From Lepisosteus oculatus (Eukaryota > Chordata > Actinopteri > Semionotiformes > Lepisosteidae), in NCBI RefSeq assembly GCF_040954835.1, contig NC_090716.1, forward strand, positions 12,957,275-13,021,274: a stretch of 64,000 nucleotides of DNA, given 5' to 3'. Both the position numbers and the translations under genes were made by a program. Below, piece after piece: positions 52,201 through 60,857 of the stretch (its first letter is position 1; each line of letters starts with the position of its first letter). The notes under the pieces are model-generated. The model ran no database searches. It was given only the letters and a program-made list of their open reading frames with translations, and was not told the DNA's origin.

Positions 52201-52630
52201 AATTCTGCCTCAACTAATCTTGTGAACATGTGATATGACCAAAAAGCCTAAAATGCTCTTCTATAGCAAAAACAAAAGTTCTCCAATTTCTCTGAGAAAG
52301 GAACTAAGGACTCAAGATTTAAATGTAAGTTTCTTCTTTCAGTCCAAGTCAGATTCTGTTAGTGGAGTGCTCTTCATACTGTGAAAACGTACCTGATAAA
52401 TCACTGCTGATGTGGTTTTGATTTTAATGTTGTTTACTCTGGGGTGTTTTCAGGTCCTTGTCGCACCTGTGACAGAGAGAGGCGCTGTTCACAGAGACAT
52501 TTACCTGCCTGGCAGTGATTTCCAATGGCAGGATATGAGCAACGCCCAAGTGTTTGATGGCGGGACGCTGTTAAAAAGTTACCCTGTCAATCTAGAAGAA
52601 GTGGCTGTTTTCTTACGAAGAATTTCTTAA
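15769..52630 (+). CDS. SITS-binding-protein-like / MYORG-like glycoside hydrolase family 31 protein, ten coding exons
   Basis: Ten exons join in frame to 691 codons, close to the roughly 700 residues of the family. The protein is predicted to be type II: a short cytosolic tail, one membrane span (about residues 28-50, GAIACLGVAVFFVMTIGIIYW), then a lumenal or extracellular beta-sandwich and a GH31 barrel. Family landmarks include NISWYGG, GSVLERYF, YITLEGGEGNP, LGYNFFIPDAVGG, ELYIRWLE, PPWVCGED, IFRPLWWI and LVAPV. MYORG, the best-studied relative, is an endoplasmic reticulum alpha-galactosidase. The SITS-binding protein was found in an electric ray. Here the expected acid/base Asp is kept (D530), but the nucleophile Asp appears as Glu (E442), and the IDD pair as IGE (321-323). 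Activity may thus be altered or lost. Several N-glycosylation sequons are present. The assignment to family is firm; the function is not. Confidence 0.92.
16234..19509 (+). other. GH31 gene intron 1
   Basis: A 3.3-kb AT-rich intron with a purine-pyrimidine and (TA) patch near 17150-17195. No gene or clear repeat was recognised. The short frames here (for example 16909-17136) have no support. Confidence 0.8.
19510..19681 (+). CDS. GH31 gene coding exon 2
   Basis: The acceptor CTGTTTCAG ends at 19509 and the donor GTAAGT starts at 19682. It has 172 bases, enters at phase 0 and leaves at phase 1. It encodes DCFSMANISWYGGAS and GYGSVLERYFLGS, both aligned with conserved GH31 MYORG-type segments (the WYGG and VLERYW regions). 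Confidence 0.93.
24272..24434. repeat. degenerate 65-bp tandem repeat, about 2.5 units
   Basis: The landmark GCCAGCCT recurs at 24293 and 24358 (65 bp apart) and as GTCAGCCT at 24427. Landmarks ATTCAGRCAG and GGCAGCCTTTTTTCT also recur in each unit. The units have diverged. No coding role is seen. Confidence 0.8.
25957..26100 (+). repeat. dispersed repeat, 'agaacat-agaaa' family, copy 1
   Basis: It begins ATAAGAACATGAGAAAGGTT and continues with CCATTTCCCCCATCTAGCCCATTTGGCTG. This matches a repeat type I know from non-teleost fishes (agaacataagaaagtttaca, then ggccattcggcccat). A second, shorter copy is at 31675-31740. The element class is not certain. Confidence 0.55.
27740..27995 (+). mobile_element. 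tRNA-derived SINE, copy 1
   Basis: A box-B-like GCTTCAATTCC is at 27766-27776. The body has the CCTCCCACAGTCCAAAGACAT block, the CTGTCCAGGGTGTGTCCTGCC block and the GATAGGCTTCAGCTCCCCCACAG block. The tail ends in GGATAGATGGATGG. This is the block order of a common fish SINE. The same blocks recur at 34958, 38830 (inverted) and 44370. Confidence 0.8.
30338..30645 (+). repeat. dispersed repeat family B, copy 1
   Basis: It starts TGGACTCTCCACTCAAGGCA. It then has CACTTTACAGG, CCACCACCAGTGTGTAGC, GATGATGCAACGGCAGC, AGTGGGGAGGAGAACAGAGTGA, and TTTAATGACTGTGGAGAGTCAGGACCTCGG near the end. A second copy at 54176-54395 shares the first blocks in the same order and orientation. It is a high-copy fish repeat type; I cannot name the class with certainty. 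Confidence 0.75.
31191..31398 (+). CDS. GH31 gene coding exon 3
   Basis: The acceptor CCTTTTAAAG ends at 31190 and the donor GTAATT begins at 31399. It has 208 bases, phase 1 in and phase 2 out. It encodes GVALLVAQEVPVHISIGSQ and VPLQYMVCVSNNIKTVHQ, matching the strand before the barrel in MYORG-type proteins (YEVCVADDV region). Confidence 0.92.
31675..31740 (+). repeat. dispersed repeat, 'agaacat-agaaa' family, copy 2
   Basis: AGAACATAAGAAAGTTTGCA is followed by GACGAGAAGAGGCTGTTCAT, the same opening blocks as the copy at 25957. It is short and truncated. Confidence 0.5.
32075..32225 (+). CDS. GH31 gene coding exon 4
   Basis: The acceptor AAACCCACAG ends at 32074 and the donor GTAGGT is at 32226. 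It has 151 bases, phase 2 in and phase 0 out, residues 282-332. It encodes LPFWKLLVNVDSGVKVE and the segment VISIGEHSTMLLSDM. In MYORG the aligned segment carries IDD and then a GDFDFD motif. Here the pair is I-G-E, while the later acidic motif survives as SDM-DHE across the next junction. Confidence 0.92.
34301..34319. repeat. (CCA)n microsatellite
   Basis: A short run of CCA units directly after a C8-type tract. It is simple sequence with no assigned role. Confidence 0.85.
34958..35300 (+). mobile_element. tRNA-derived SINE, copy 2 (near full length)
   Basis: The head has a tRNA-like region with box B GGTTCAATTTC at 35011-35021. Downstream are TTTCCTCCCACAGTCCAAAA, GATGGACTGGCATTCCATCC, GCTGGGACAGGTTCCGGCTC and the end GATAAAGTGCTTAGAAAACG, then a GATGGATGATT tail. 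It is the most complete SINE copy in the window. Confidence 0.85.
38569..38675 (-). mobile_element. short Penelope-like retroelement insertion, copy 2, with direct repeats
   Basis: The 84-bp block 38581-38664 differs from 14408-14491 at one base. It is flanked by an 11-bp direct repeat, AGTGATTGTTA, at 38569-38579 and 38665-38675. The right repeat also begins a 23-bp tandem duplication (38666-38711), so part of the repeat could pre-date the insertion. Minus-strand features are as for copy 1: the hammerhead-like core, a T-rich run, and CAGCATGGAATAAACC before the 3' end. Confidence 0.7.
38635..38659 (-). ncRNA. hammerhead-ribozyme-like core, copy 2
   Basis: CTGAAGA (38659-38653), a GGC/GCC stem and GAAAC (38639-38635) on the minus strand, identical to copy 1. 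Self-cleavage is unproven and stem I is not evident. Confidence 0.4.
38666..38711. repeat. 23-bp tandem duplication
   Basis: Units 38666-38688 and 38689-38711 match at 22 of 23 bases, beginning GTGATTGTTA and ending CCTTTCTTT. They directly abut the Penelope-like insertion. Confidence 0.9.
38830..39127 (-). mobile_element. tRNA-derived SINE, copy 3 (inverted)
   Basis: The reverse complement reads a box-B-like GTTTCAATCCC (39089-39079), then the usual blocks, including CCTGTGATGGACAGGTGTCT and CTGGGATAGGCTCCAGCTCC. It ends in a TGGACGGAT tail at the low-coordinate side. It has diverged in the middle. Confidence 0.75.
39363..39557 (+). CDS. GH31 gene coding exon 5
   Basis: The acceptor TTTCATAGCAG ends at 39362 and the donor GTAAAG starts at 39558. 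It has 195 bases, phase 0 in and out, residues 333-397. It encodes DHESLYGRKEMSSQETKD, the barrel strand LNISITLSPYM (aligned with VTLWVHPF in MYORG) and FQVSLQDGTESFWLSLPSK. Using the AG three bases earlier would add one Gln. Confidence 0.9.
39558..40002 (+). other. GH31 gene intron 5
   Basis: A 445-bp intron with a good polypyrimidine tract before the acceptor (TTCCCTTCTCAG). No internal feature is seen. Confidence 0.85.
40003..40271 (+). CDS. GH31 gene coding exon 6 (nucleophile strand)
   Basis: It has 269 bases, phase 0 in and phase 2 out, using the donor AAG|GTGCGT at 40272. An earlier GT at 40265 would break the frame to the next exon. It encodes WKGKFSVKLNITNH, SWFVDRVSSLQSKLGVEYIT and LEGGEGNPF. 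The Glu codon at 40135-40137 (E442) sits where GH31 enzymes carry the nucleophilic Asp of the FDAGE-type motif. It ends in SSIVTAGTR. Confidence 0.92.
40272..42017 (+). other. GH31 gene intron 6
   Basis: A 1.7-kb intron. Two similar 35-bp stretches (about 40707 and 40976, sharing CTCCCTGG and TTTAAAATCCT) suggest an old local duplication. A 23-bp SINE-like scrap (TGGACTGGCATTCCATCCA, about 41634-41655) and a G8 run follow. Confidence 0.75.
42018..42154 (+). CDS. GH31 gene coding exon 7 (acid/base Asp)
   Basis: The acceptor GTCTTAACAG ends at 42017 and the donor GTAATA starts at 42155. It has 137 bases, phase 2 in and phase 1 out. It encodes SSHLPLFVQMTPLQADWSYS and HYSLLGYNFFIPDAVG. D530 in IPDAVGG aligns with the general acid/base of MYORG-type GH31 enzymes (LPDMxGG), so this catalytic residue is kept. 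Confidence 0.93.
42155..44076 (+). other. GH31 gene intron 7
   Basis: A 1.9-kb AT-rich intron. A 22-bp period duplication lies at 42695-42736, in which CACAGTGAAGCCACAATAAT occurs twice. No other feature is seen. Confidence 0.8.
42695..42736. repeat. 22-bp tandem duplication
   Basis: CACAGTGAAGCCACAATAAT occurs at 42695-42714 and again at 42717-42736, perfectly, with two bases between. Confidence 0.9.
44077..44198 (+). CDS. GH31 gene coding exon 8
   Basis: The acceptor CTCTGTTCCAG ends at 44076 and the donor GTATGT starts at 44199. It has 122 bases, phase 1 in and phase 0 out. It encodes GGSLSNEF, then DEELYIRWLEIAAFLPVISF and PPWVCGEDR. The ELYIRWLE and PPW motifs are hallmarks of this GH31 branch. 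Confidence 0.95.
44370..44497 (+). mobile_element. SINE 3' fragment, copy 4
   Basis: It has GGTGGGCTGGCGTCCCATCC, CCCCGCCCTGCGCCCATTGC, GGGGTAGGCTTTAGCGCTGC and GTGGTTAGAAAATGGATAG, the 3' blocks of the SINE at 34958. The tRNA-like head is missing, as expected from 5' truncation. Confidence 0.8.
46390..46870. other. CpG-richer intronic block of unknown nature
   Basis: This block has far more CpG than the surrounding intron, including CGCGGTATCC, GCGCTGCCGCCACC and GTGACGTCAGG (a CRE-like site). It carries 98- and 79-codon open frames with no known family. It could be a regulatory element, an old repeat or an alternative promoter. Confidence 0.35.
49661..49840 (+). CDS. GH31 gene coding exon 9
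   Basis: The acceptor TTGGATTACAG ends at 49660 and the donor GTAAGA starts at 49841. It has 180 bases, phase 0 in and out. It encodes VLNLTRSYISRHQEF, then GTPIFRPLWWISPDDLLT and DNEFLIGDE. P-I-F-R-P-L-W-W and F-L-I-G-D are conserved at the end of GH31 barrels. Confidence 0.95.
49841..52453 (+). other. GH31 gene intron 9
   Basis: A 2.6-kb intron with one dispersed repeat near its start (49985-50150). The open frames on both strands at 50264-50514 overlap each other and have no support. Confidence 0.8.
49985..50150 (+). repeat. dispersed repeat, 'gcttttatccaaagcgacttac' type
   Basis: GCTGTTATCCAGAGTGATTTAC, then CATACAGCAGGGTCATTTACTGGA, and later GATTTGAACCTAAAACCTTC. The block order matches a widespread fish repeat. 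It has diverged and the ends are approximate. Confidence 0.55.
52454..52630 (+). CDS. GH31 gene coding exon 10 (C-terminus)
   Basis: The acceptor GTGTTTTCAG ends at 52453. Fifty-eight codons and TAA at 52628-52630 follow. It encodes VLVAPVTERGAVHRDIYLPG, the family's post-barrel strand (LLVAPV and DVYLPAG in MYORG), and ends VAVFLRRIS. Confidence 0.95.
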   Translation, partial: VLVAPVTERGAVHRDIYLPGSDFQWQDMSNAQVFDGGTLLKSYPVNLEEVAVFLRRIS

Positions 52631-53022
52631 AAACCTGTTAAGTTTTTTTCCCCACTCAGGCTATTCAGATTTGCACTTGTTTCAGAGACCATTGACACAG
52701 TGTCATCAGACAATCGTGAGACAAGTCACAGCCTTTTTATATAGCTGTATAGATATGTATTTGCACTTTACAATGACGTGATTTCTATACTCAAATTCAT
52801 GTTTTTTATATCCTTTGATTCATATCATGACAGTACATTTTGGGGATTTTTATTGGTTAGTTCTTCTTGGGTTTTTTTGTCCTCCGAGCAAGCTGTGCAT
52901 TTACATTGATCATACTTCTACAGTCCTTAACATCTACTGTAACTGCCTTCCCCCCCCTGACGGCAACACAAGTTAACCCTTCCTGAAAAAGAAGTCAATA
53001 AATAATAAAGAAGACCAAATGA
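52631..53022 (+). other. GH31 gene 3' UTR
   Basis: A canonical AATAAA is at 52997-53002, 367 bases after the stop. It is followed within 20 bases by a likely cleavage region. The UTR length is inferred from this first good signal. Confidence 0.6.
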
Positions 53023-56000
53023 GAGCAACGGTAAAGATCTTCAGTCATCGCAGTCAGGAAGACCCCTGTGAATGCAGTTGTGTAAGATGGTTAAGCTTGA
53101 ACAGCGTTTTAAGTCAGGTGCATTAAAGGTAAGGATTTTACTTGAATTAAACTGACTCCAGTGCAGTTACTGTGCCCACATTTTTAATGTACCTCAGTGT
53201 AGGTATTCCATACTTTATACCTTACACAGACGTCTCTTTTAATGAATACTTAATACTACATGAGCATACCTAATAAGCATTGTAAGCATTTATCTTAAAA
53301 AATAGGGAATTTAAACTGTTCGAATTGGGTACAATGTGTTGCAAAAGACTTGCATGGGTTTTGAGCCAGGCTGTTCAAATCCAAGATATTTACAAGTGTG
53401 CTATGGAAGCCTTCATCCAGACTCAAAGCTCTCCAGGCTGATGGCTCAACTCCTCTTCTAGTTGCTTCACTCTACAGGTGGCCTGGAATATGCCTGTTTT
53501 TCACAAAGAACGCCATCCTTCAGAGAGGAATGAACCTGTTGAACTTTGGGCATATTGCTGTGAAACTGGACATTGAAAAAGCTACAAAATCAACAGCTTG
53601 GATTCATTGTCCCTATGGAAATGTATAACATGTTTTACTCTTTCGACACTGGGATGTCAAGTGGCCAGTCCTCTGTGTTTGCCTGAGAAACAGGAGACTT
53701 TCCGTTGGTCGATGCATACTGTGTATGATGCGGCTTCCCAGTTCACAATGAGCACCGTCTTCAAAGAGGTCGTGAATCTTTCTTCATGGCTCACTGAATA
53801 CTCTCAGAAGTGCACTTAGGGAGGTAAAACGTAACTGCTTTGGAAACATGAGACTCTTTCTTTCTCTGTGGTGTCCATATCCAAAACAAAACTTTGCAAG
53901 AGTCTTCAAAAGTGTGACTATCAGTATGTAATATTGTAATCTTCTACAGTCATGGCCAAACGTTTAATATCACCCTCATAAAAATAAATGTTAAATAGTT
54001 ATTTAACAAAGGATTTTACTTAAAGCTAATTACAAACTCAAAAGTACACCAACAGCTGCCACTGCAATATCATTGGCAATCCGATCTACAGTATGTTTTT
54101 ATGTCCCAGCTGAAGGAGGAATACAAACAGGGTAAATAAATTGCTCTTGGTGATATAATTCCTTACACTTACAGTATATAGCGCTTTTCTGGACACTCCA
54201 CTCAAAGGGCTTTACTGGTAATGGGGAATCCCACTTCCAACACCAATGTGCAGCACCCACTTTGATGATGCGACGGCAGCTATAGTGCACACAGTTTGCT
54301 TCCCACACATCAGCTATCAGTGGGGAGGAGAGCAGAGTGATGAGGCCAATAAAGTGGGTTTGTGGCAGAAGAAGGGCTTGATCTGGGGGAAATGTCTAAC
54401 ATGTATCCCATCATAACTTTTATATTGTTAGGGGATTCTAAAACGTGGCCACAATTGTAGATTGTAGAGTGTGGAGATTGGTGGGGGTGGGAGGGGCAGC
54501 TATTATTATGTGAATTTCACCTTAAACATCTGTGGCCTCTGAACACCAGTGCTGTAGCAAAAAACTAAGCATGTGCACTCTACACTGGTCTTGCTTAAAT
54601 CAGTAGCATCATGAATCCTTGAGCAGTTTCATCCTGCAGGTTAAGCAGGACCTGACAGATGTGTTCAGTCGGGACTTCTGTAGATCATTTGGAAAGTAAT
54701 TTTAACAGCCTCTTGCACTCATAGACCACAGATGGATCCTTTTTCATTGAATGTGGTTGTGAACCCAGAAATGGATGATTTAGGGTGACATTGGAAACTT
54801 GTAATATTGGTTGAATCCATGCAATTCCCCTTGGCTTCTATTTTACAATTTAAACTTTAAATTCACCTTTGAAAAATTGTTGTTGAAGAGGTAAAATTAG
54901 TAAGAGCTTTTCTGCATTTCAAAATTGAGTTTTTGTATGATAAACAGTATATTCAGTAATATACTGTGTATATATCTATAACAATACTACTGAGATGATA
55001 AGATAATTCATCCATTCAAAAAAGCTTTTTCACCTTTGCCTGGTCAATTTATCAGTGGACAACATGCCCTTAGTGGCTGATAATGTTCTGATGAACATGA
55101 AAACACCAGACAGCTCCTTCTCAGGGAAGAGGAAAGACTGAGCCAGATGAAAGTGGCCAGCAGTCTCCACTCTGACCACACCATTGTACTCTGAGCTTCA
55201 GATGAGTTCATTTGTGTACAGTTGTGTATCAGGAGGAAAGAGATTAAGTTGATCCTGTGATGTGCCTTTGGGGATTTTTCTTCCTAAAAACTATTAAGGA
55301 AGAAAACTGTGTAATTAGAGGGAATGCCATGAAATCACATTCAACCCATGAAAATGTGCTATTAAAATGCCAGAAGCGTTAAACTACCTTACAGCATAAT
55401 AATTGATTGTGTTTTTTATGTTGTACTGTTGTATAATATTTTTTTTGGCATGAACTGGATATGTTTTGGTAATGACAGGCTGAGAAATTAATGAAATCCC
55501 AACATGTGTCTCTGACTGCAGCAGTAAATGTAGTTACAACGGGTCATACCAGGTTATCACATTTAGTTTTAAACATGAAATTGTACAATGCCGAAAAGAT
55601 TATAGTCATTAAAGCCTGATTTATCAGCCTCTTTTTTCACAACGATGATTACACTGACTCAATATTTTTTAAGTGAAGGTATTCACCATAAAACACCTAA
55701 CATCCTGTTTCATTATTCATATAAATAAACAACAGTTTAAATAAGCCTTCCAGATGTTAACAGAATATTGTAAAACAACTGATTGTGTTTCCTGGTAAGC
55801 AAGCATTATGATCAAATATTTTTTTCTGCTGCCTTATGTTAAAAAAATAAAACACTTTTCTTAGTTGTTTTCTAATAGGAGTAGTAAGCATGCAGAAAAC
55901 TAAGAAAACTTTTTTTTAACAAAAGCAAGGCAGCATGTGTTTTTGTATAAAGTTAGATAAATGCAACTCATCGTTTGCTATCTGGGACCTCAACACGCAT

Positions 56001-59000
56001 TTCTTAATCTTTATTTTGCATTTCTTTGAAGGAAAACTCAGGTCTACTTATGTCTTAGTACAATATAATGTTGTGTATACTGTAATGTCTTAAAGCTCTT
56101 TTTACAAGATACAGTTTCAATTCAAAATGTGTTTTAGCCACTAAATACCAACAAATTACGAACAGATTTTTTTTCTTTTTTTTTTAACCGCTGATAGGAC
56201 CTAAGTCAACATCAGGTCATGTTTACTGAAATTATTCATTTGAAGTGCTATGAAAAAGGATATTATTAATATGAAAGATTACATTTCTATGTGCCATGAA
56301 TTTATACTTATTAAAATTATGTGATAAACATTGCTTCTTTTTTTTTTTACTTCTTCATAATGCTTAATATGAGTGTCTGAAGTGGCTTCTGAAAAAGTAT
56401 GACAGAAGATCAAATTGCAGTTTATGTATGGGAATGTTCAAGATTAAATACTTCTATTATTCATATTGTCCACCCTTCATAAGAGAAATCCTCATCTGTA
56501 TTGATAAGCATGCTTTGTGCCACGGAGAGTTAAAAGGTATACAATGTACACCCACGCTCATCCTCCACCTGTCCATTTAGGCCTGTCAATGTGTATCGGT
56601 TACAGTGCTGGTGAGTAAGACCATCACTAATTCCAGTTAAACCCATTAAAAGTTATTTATAGCAGTTGTGGTAGACATGTGAAGAAGTTCATATGGGCAA
56701 TGCTCTCACTCTGCCCTACCAGTTTAACAAGACTACTTCATGTGGTATTAAAGAGTACCCTGTTCATCCAATGAGAAATCATGAGTTAACAAGCTGATGG
56801 GACTTGAATGTATGTGGCTTGAAATCAAACTTTCTTATAAATAGTTTTTAGGCTAAAACAAACTAAAAGGCATAAAACCATCCCATAGTGTGTTCATACC
56901 CCATGGTACAAATGTGCATACTGAATGTAAAGCACTAGAAACCTTTTGTAAGGAATGCCATTTTGAGAGCGCATAGCTCCATTTTTAAGCACAATTCTTT
57001 TGAATATATAAATTAAATGTTTCCCATTAAAAGCTTCTGTGTTTTAAGAATGTTTTGTTTTTACAGAGCTCTTCTGTATCTGAATATATTTGTCCTAACA
57101 AGATTTGAAAGGTATAATCTTCAAAATAATGATGCAGTGAATATGCTTTATGTGTAAAAGAAAACAGACAATATTGTTTCAAGAAATGAAAGAAAACAGA
57201 TTTTGCTAAAGAATGAATTGAAACTGAGTCTTGATTTTGCCCCAGCTGCTGTTGAAGGTATATTAGTAATGTCACAGTGACGAAAGAGTATTATGTCATT
57301 AGGTTTGTTTATCTGTGCCAGTGGTAGCACAATCATTTTTTTTCTGTATGTGATAATTTAAAAATCAAAATGTTTTACTTAAATTAATGCTGTGATCGTA
57401 TGCATGAACATAGCCTGTAATCCAAAAAATGATGTATAATTTTAATTTGTGAAGTGAAGGTAATTAAGTGAAGGTAACCTCATGAAAAATATAGGCAGGC
57501 TTATCATTTGTCTAACTTGCCTATATGGCAGGTATCTGGATATTTGTATGTGTATATTTTATAGTAATCATTAATTACTTAAAATTCTTATATAAATATT
57601 ATTATATTTTTTGTTTAAAAAACTAATGACAATAAATTTTATGATATAGAAATATCTTCTGTGAGTGTGTTACAATTTTTAAAAACATTCCAGTCCTATT
57701 TTGTCAAAATATAATTGTATATCATTGGTAGTATTTGCAATGCAGAAGTATAATGTTAGCCAATTGATTGTTTTACAGTAGAACTAACCATTAATAGGCA
57801 AATATAGATAATTGTAAAGACTTCATAAAACTAAACATTCTTGCAAATATAAGTCAATATGGTACAAAATATTGAGACAATAAAATATTGAATTTTCACC
57901 ATATCCTGGTGTAAATGATGGCCAAAAGGTGTACTTCACGAGACAGATATGCCCATTATCTATTAAATATCAAATAGTTTCCCCTTTAAAATAGGGGTTC
58001 CCATCTCTAGACTTCAGAATCCCGAAAATGTTAATGTGTCTTTAGACTGTGAACAGTTTAAGGCTGAGGAGATTAAATAAACTGGAGTAGCTGAAACTTG
58101 AACTTGATCAATTTAGCATTTCTCCCAGGTGAAGAACTATTCATACCCTGTGGAGACACTGCAAACCTGCTGAACTGTGGACACCAGGACCAGAGCTGGG
58201 AAGCCCTGCTTTGAGAAACTTAAGGCATGATGAAAAACGCCAACAATATCACTGTGCACACGGCAGCACGGCAGTGCCATCAGTGACAAACTGCAGGCAC
58301 AGTGAAACCTACAGCTGGCTACTTTTAGAAAGTGCAAGTCAAGGTTTAAGGTTTCAGTGTCTGGTGGAGCATTTCCAGCTTGGTAATTAGAAATGCAATT
58401 TAAAGAACATCGTATCAGGCAGCTTTCTATTGAATCCCCACACAGAAACTTATTACACCAAAGGGCTGGAAAAAGTGGGTAAGAGAATGTCCCAAAATTT
58501 AGAGAAATATCCTTTTTTTTTTTTGCTTTCTTTAAATATTAACACTAACATGAAACCACAATTGTATTTATGTTTTTCATGTGGTTTAACATTGATGAGT
58601 TTAGTAAGGTCATATATAGAACTGTTCACCTTGCTGGCCTTCCAAACCATTGCAACCTTCCACAGCCTGAAGAATTCTGGTAGGTTAATATTCTGGGATA
58701 ACTGGCTGTGGTGTGAGTTAAACTTGTGTGAAACAGATCTAAACAAGGCTACTCATCTGATACGGTGCTCTCACCAAACTCATCGCTTGGTCCCATTCTT
58801 TTCACTCGATGTAGTGAGTCTGCCTGAACAAACTGGGGCCTGTTTCATGCTTGGAATTTTATTTTTATTTTCACTTTTATGTCTTTCCTGCACTAGACCA
58901 CCTATTTGCCTGTTCAGCCAGGTGCTGGAGATGTGTCACAGTGAATGGAAATAATTAGGCACAGAACTATTTACTTTCCTCAGTTATTTCTGCTGTTGTA

Positions 59001-60712
59001 CCCTGAAGTGTCAACACAGGTGTTTCATCCTCATGAAATCTACTGTGCCTCTCCCCAGTGGGGGCCCAAGGCCTGTTTGGCATACTAATACTTTTCATCT
59101 AACGCTTGAAATGCGGCATTGCCGATCCCCCCAGACTCTCCCACAGACGTGGGTGCTGGCCTCTTGTGAGTGGGAGTCAGCACACGGACAGCTGCAGGGC
59201 ACTGTTCCGCAGAGAGGCCGCTAAGGGTTAAAAAGCAGGCCGCCCATGAATCTCGCATGCCAACCAGGCAAGTGTCCTGTAACGTAAGCCGCGAGACGGA
59301 AGCGAGGTTTCGATGGGTGGTGTTGGCCTATACGTGCTTCCTGCTTCCCCTCCTCCCATCCCTCACACTGACAGGTTTATATGTCTCCTTTTAATTTGGG
59401 GATTTAAATGTAGAATACTATTCGAATGCATGCGATTCCAGGTTTATTTATAAGCCTAAAAATGGAACTCTCTCAGGACTTCCATTTAAGCCCATGCAAT
59501 CGGTCACAAGACGGTTCCTCAGGGGAACCGCTGCGGAGAGAGACGGGGTGAAAGTTAAGGCCCGTCGGCCGGACTTGGCAATTTGGATCCTGCATTGACG
59601 ATTCTTGCATTAACATCTGAAAAGCGAAATGTTTTTAAATGTATATTTTCATTCCAATTGGCTTTCACCCTGACTTTTGTCTTTTTAGTAAAAGAGTACG
59701 GTGATAAAAGAAACAGCTTTATTGATCATACATAAGAATTAGTATTGTTTCGCCAAGACACTGCACACGGCTACAGCCATCAAGAGCAGGCTGATGATTT
59801 AATGTATTTCATCATAGTCACAGAACTTCCCTACACAAGTGTGGATTGGTGCAACTGGAACACTAAATACAAAGTGTCTTCTTTGCCCAAGTAATGTCGA
59901 CGCACGGGATTTCTGAAATACATATTAAGAGGTCCAGGTGTTTTTAATTGTCCAGTAAGACACTATGGTCTTGGTCGCCATTTTCCCCAGATCTGGATCC
60001 CACTGTCTTCTTTGAGTAACAGGACCAAACTGGTTAGGGGAAATCAATCTGCAGATTAATATAATATAATTGCTTTTTGGGATATGAAGTGTACAGAATT
60101 TTTCTTTCACAGCTCTTAAAAAGGTGAGTGAGATTTGTAATTGGTATGACCTCTGATAATTAGTGAGTTAATTGTTCACTGACTGCTTTCATCCAGGCGT
60201 GCTCCCGGAAGTGCAACCAAGTAGGCTTACACCGAACTGACTTACAGTACTGTGGCAGAGTTATTCCTGCAGGGTCATTCCTGCCTGTCTGTTCAGAAAT
60301 TTCTAATTATAAATATTATTATAATTATAAAGCTGAGGAGAGACTGCATCACGATCTGTGTGTTGACATTCTTGGAAATAACGCACTTATTTGAAAGCCT
60401 ATACAAACGGGTCATTCATCAATGGTGTTTAAGCACCCATTGGAAACAAAAAATATCAGACACGGTTACTCTATTGCCATGGCTAAGAACCACTGCTTTA
60501 AGCAGTAGAATGTAAGGCACAGAGGGTGGACAAGGGGTCCCTCTTGTGGTGATCGGGGGAAATTATTAATTGCAGACCGTTTTTACTCTGTTACGCACAC
60601 TGGAAGGAAAAGTACATTCCCTATGTTAAACAAATCCAAACTAAATATTGGCCTGTTAAATGCTAGTTGTGTTCATGTTTCACTTTATAACCTGAGCATG
60701 CTGTTTTCTCAG
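53023..60712. other. intergenic region between the GH31 gene and cpt1
   Basis: AT-rich spacer with one copy of repeat family B (54176-54395) and a likely repeat scrap near 58170-58210. A 174-codon frame at 58430-58954 lacks an ATG start and looks like low-complexity Phe/Leu/Ser translation. The stretch 59040-59600 is GC- and CpG-richer and might be a promoter for the orphan exon at 60713. Confidence 0.55.
54176..54395 (+). repeat. dispersed repeat family B, copy 2
   Basis: It shares with 30338-30645 the ordered blocks TGGACACTCCACTCAAAGGG, CACCAATGTGCAGC, GATGATGCGACGGCAGC, CATCAGCTATCAGTGGGGAG and GGAGAGCAGAGTGATGA. It is truncated before the final blocks. Confidence 0.75.
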
Positions 60713-60857
60713 TGGTCTCATCGTGGTCTCTGAGCCCTTCTCCGACAGAAGAGGTCGGTCCTCCATCATTTCAGTCGAGAACTATGCGACTGTCAGCAAC
60801 TCTATTTTTTTATATCTCCTTGACCAAGCTAAAGAGCCCTGGGAGCAAAATGTTGTG
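60713..60857 (+). CDS. orphan internal exon, unknown protein
   Basis: A strong acceptor (GCTGTTTTCTCAG) ends at 60712 and a consensus donor (GTG|GTGAGT) starts at 60858. The 145-base exon is open in a frame that needs two bases from an upstream exon and leaves at phase 0. It encodes GLIVVSEPFSDRRGRSSIIS, then VENYATVSNSIFLYLLDQ and EPWEQNVV. The amino-acid mix looks protein-like, but I do not recognise the family. No partner exon was found in the window. It lies on the opposite strand from cpt1, about 1.9 kb beyond its stop codon. Confidence 0.5.

Noticed and set aside
53398..53819. Two overlapping plus-strand frames just after the GH31 gene
   Set aside because: They lie beyond the polyadenylation signal, lack splice sites and resemble no protein.
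58430..58954. 174-codon plus-strand open frame, one of the longest in the window
   Set aside because: It starts at a TTG rather than ATG, is rich in Phe, Leu and Ser as expected of AT-rich chance frames, has no family resemblance and no splice context.
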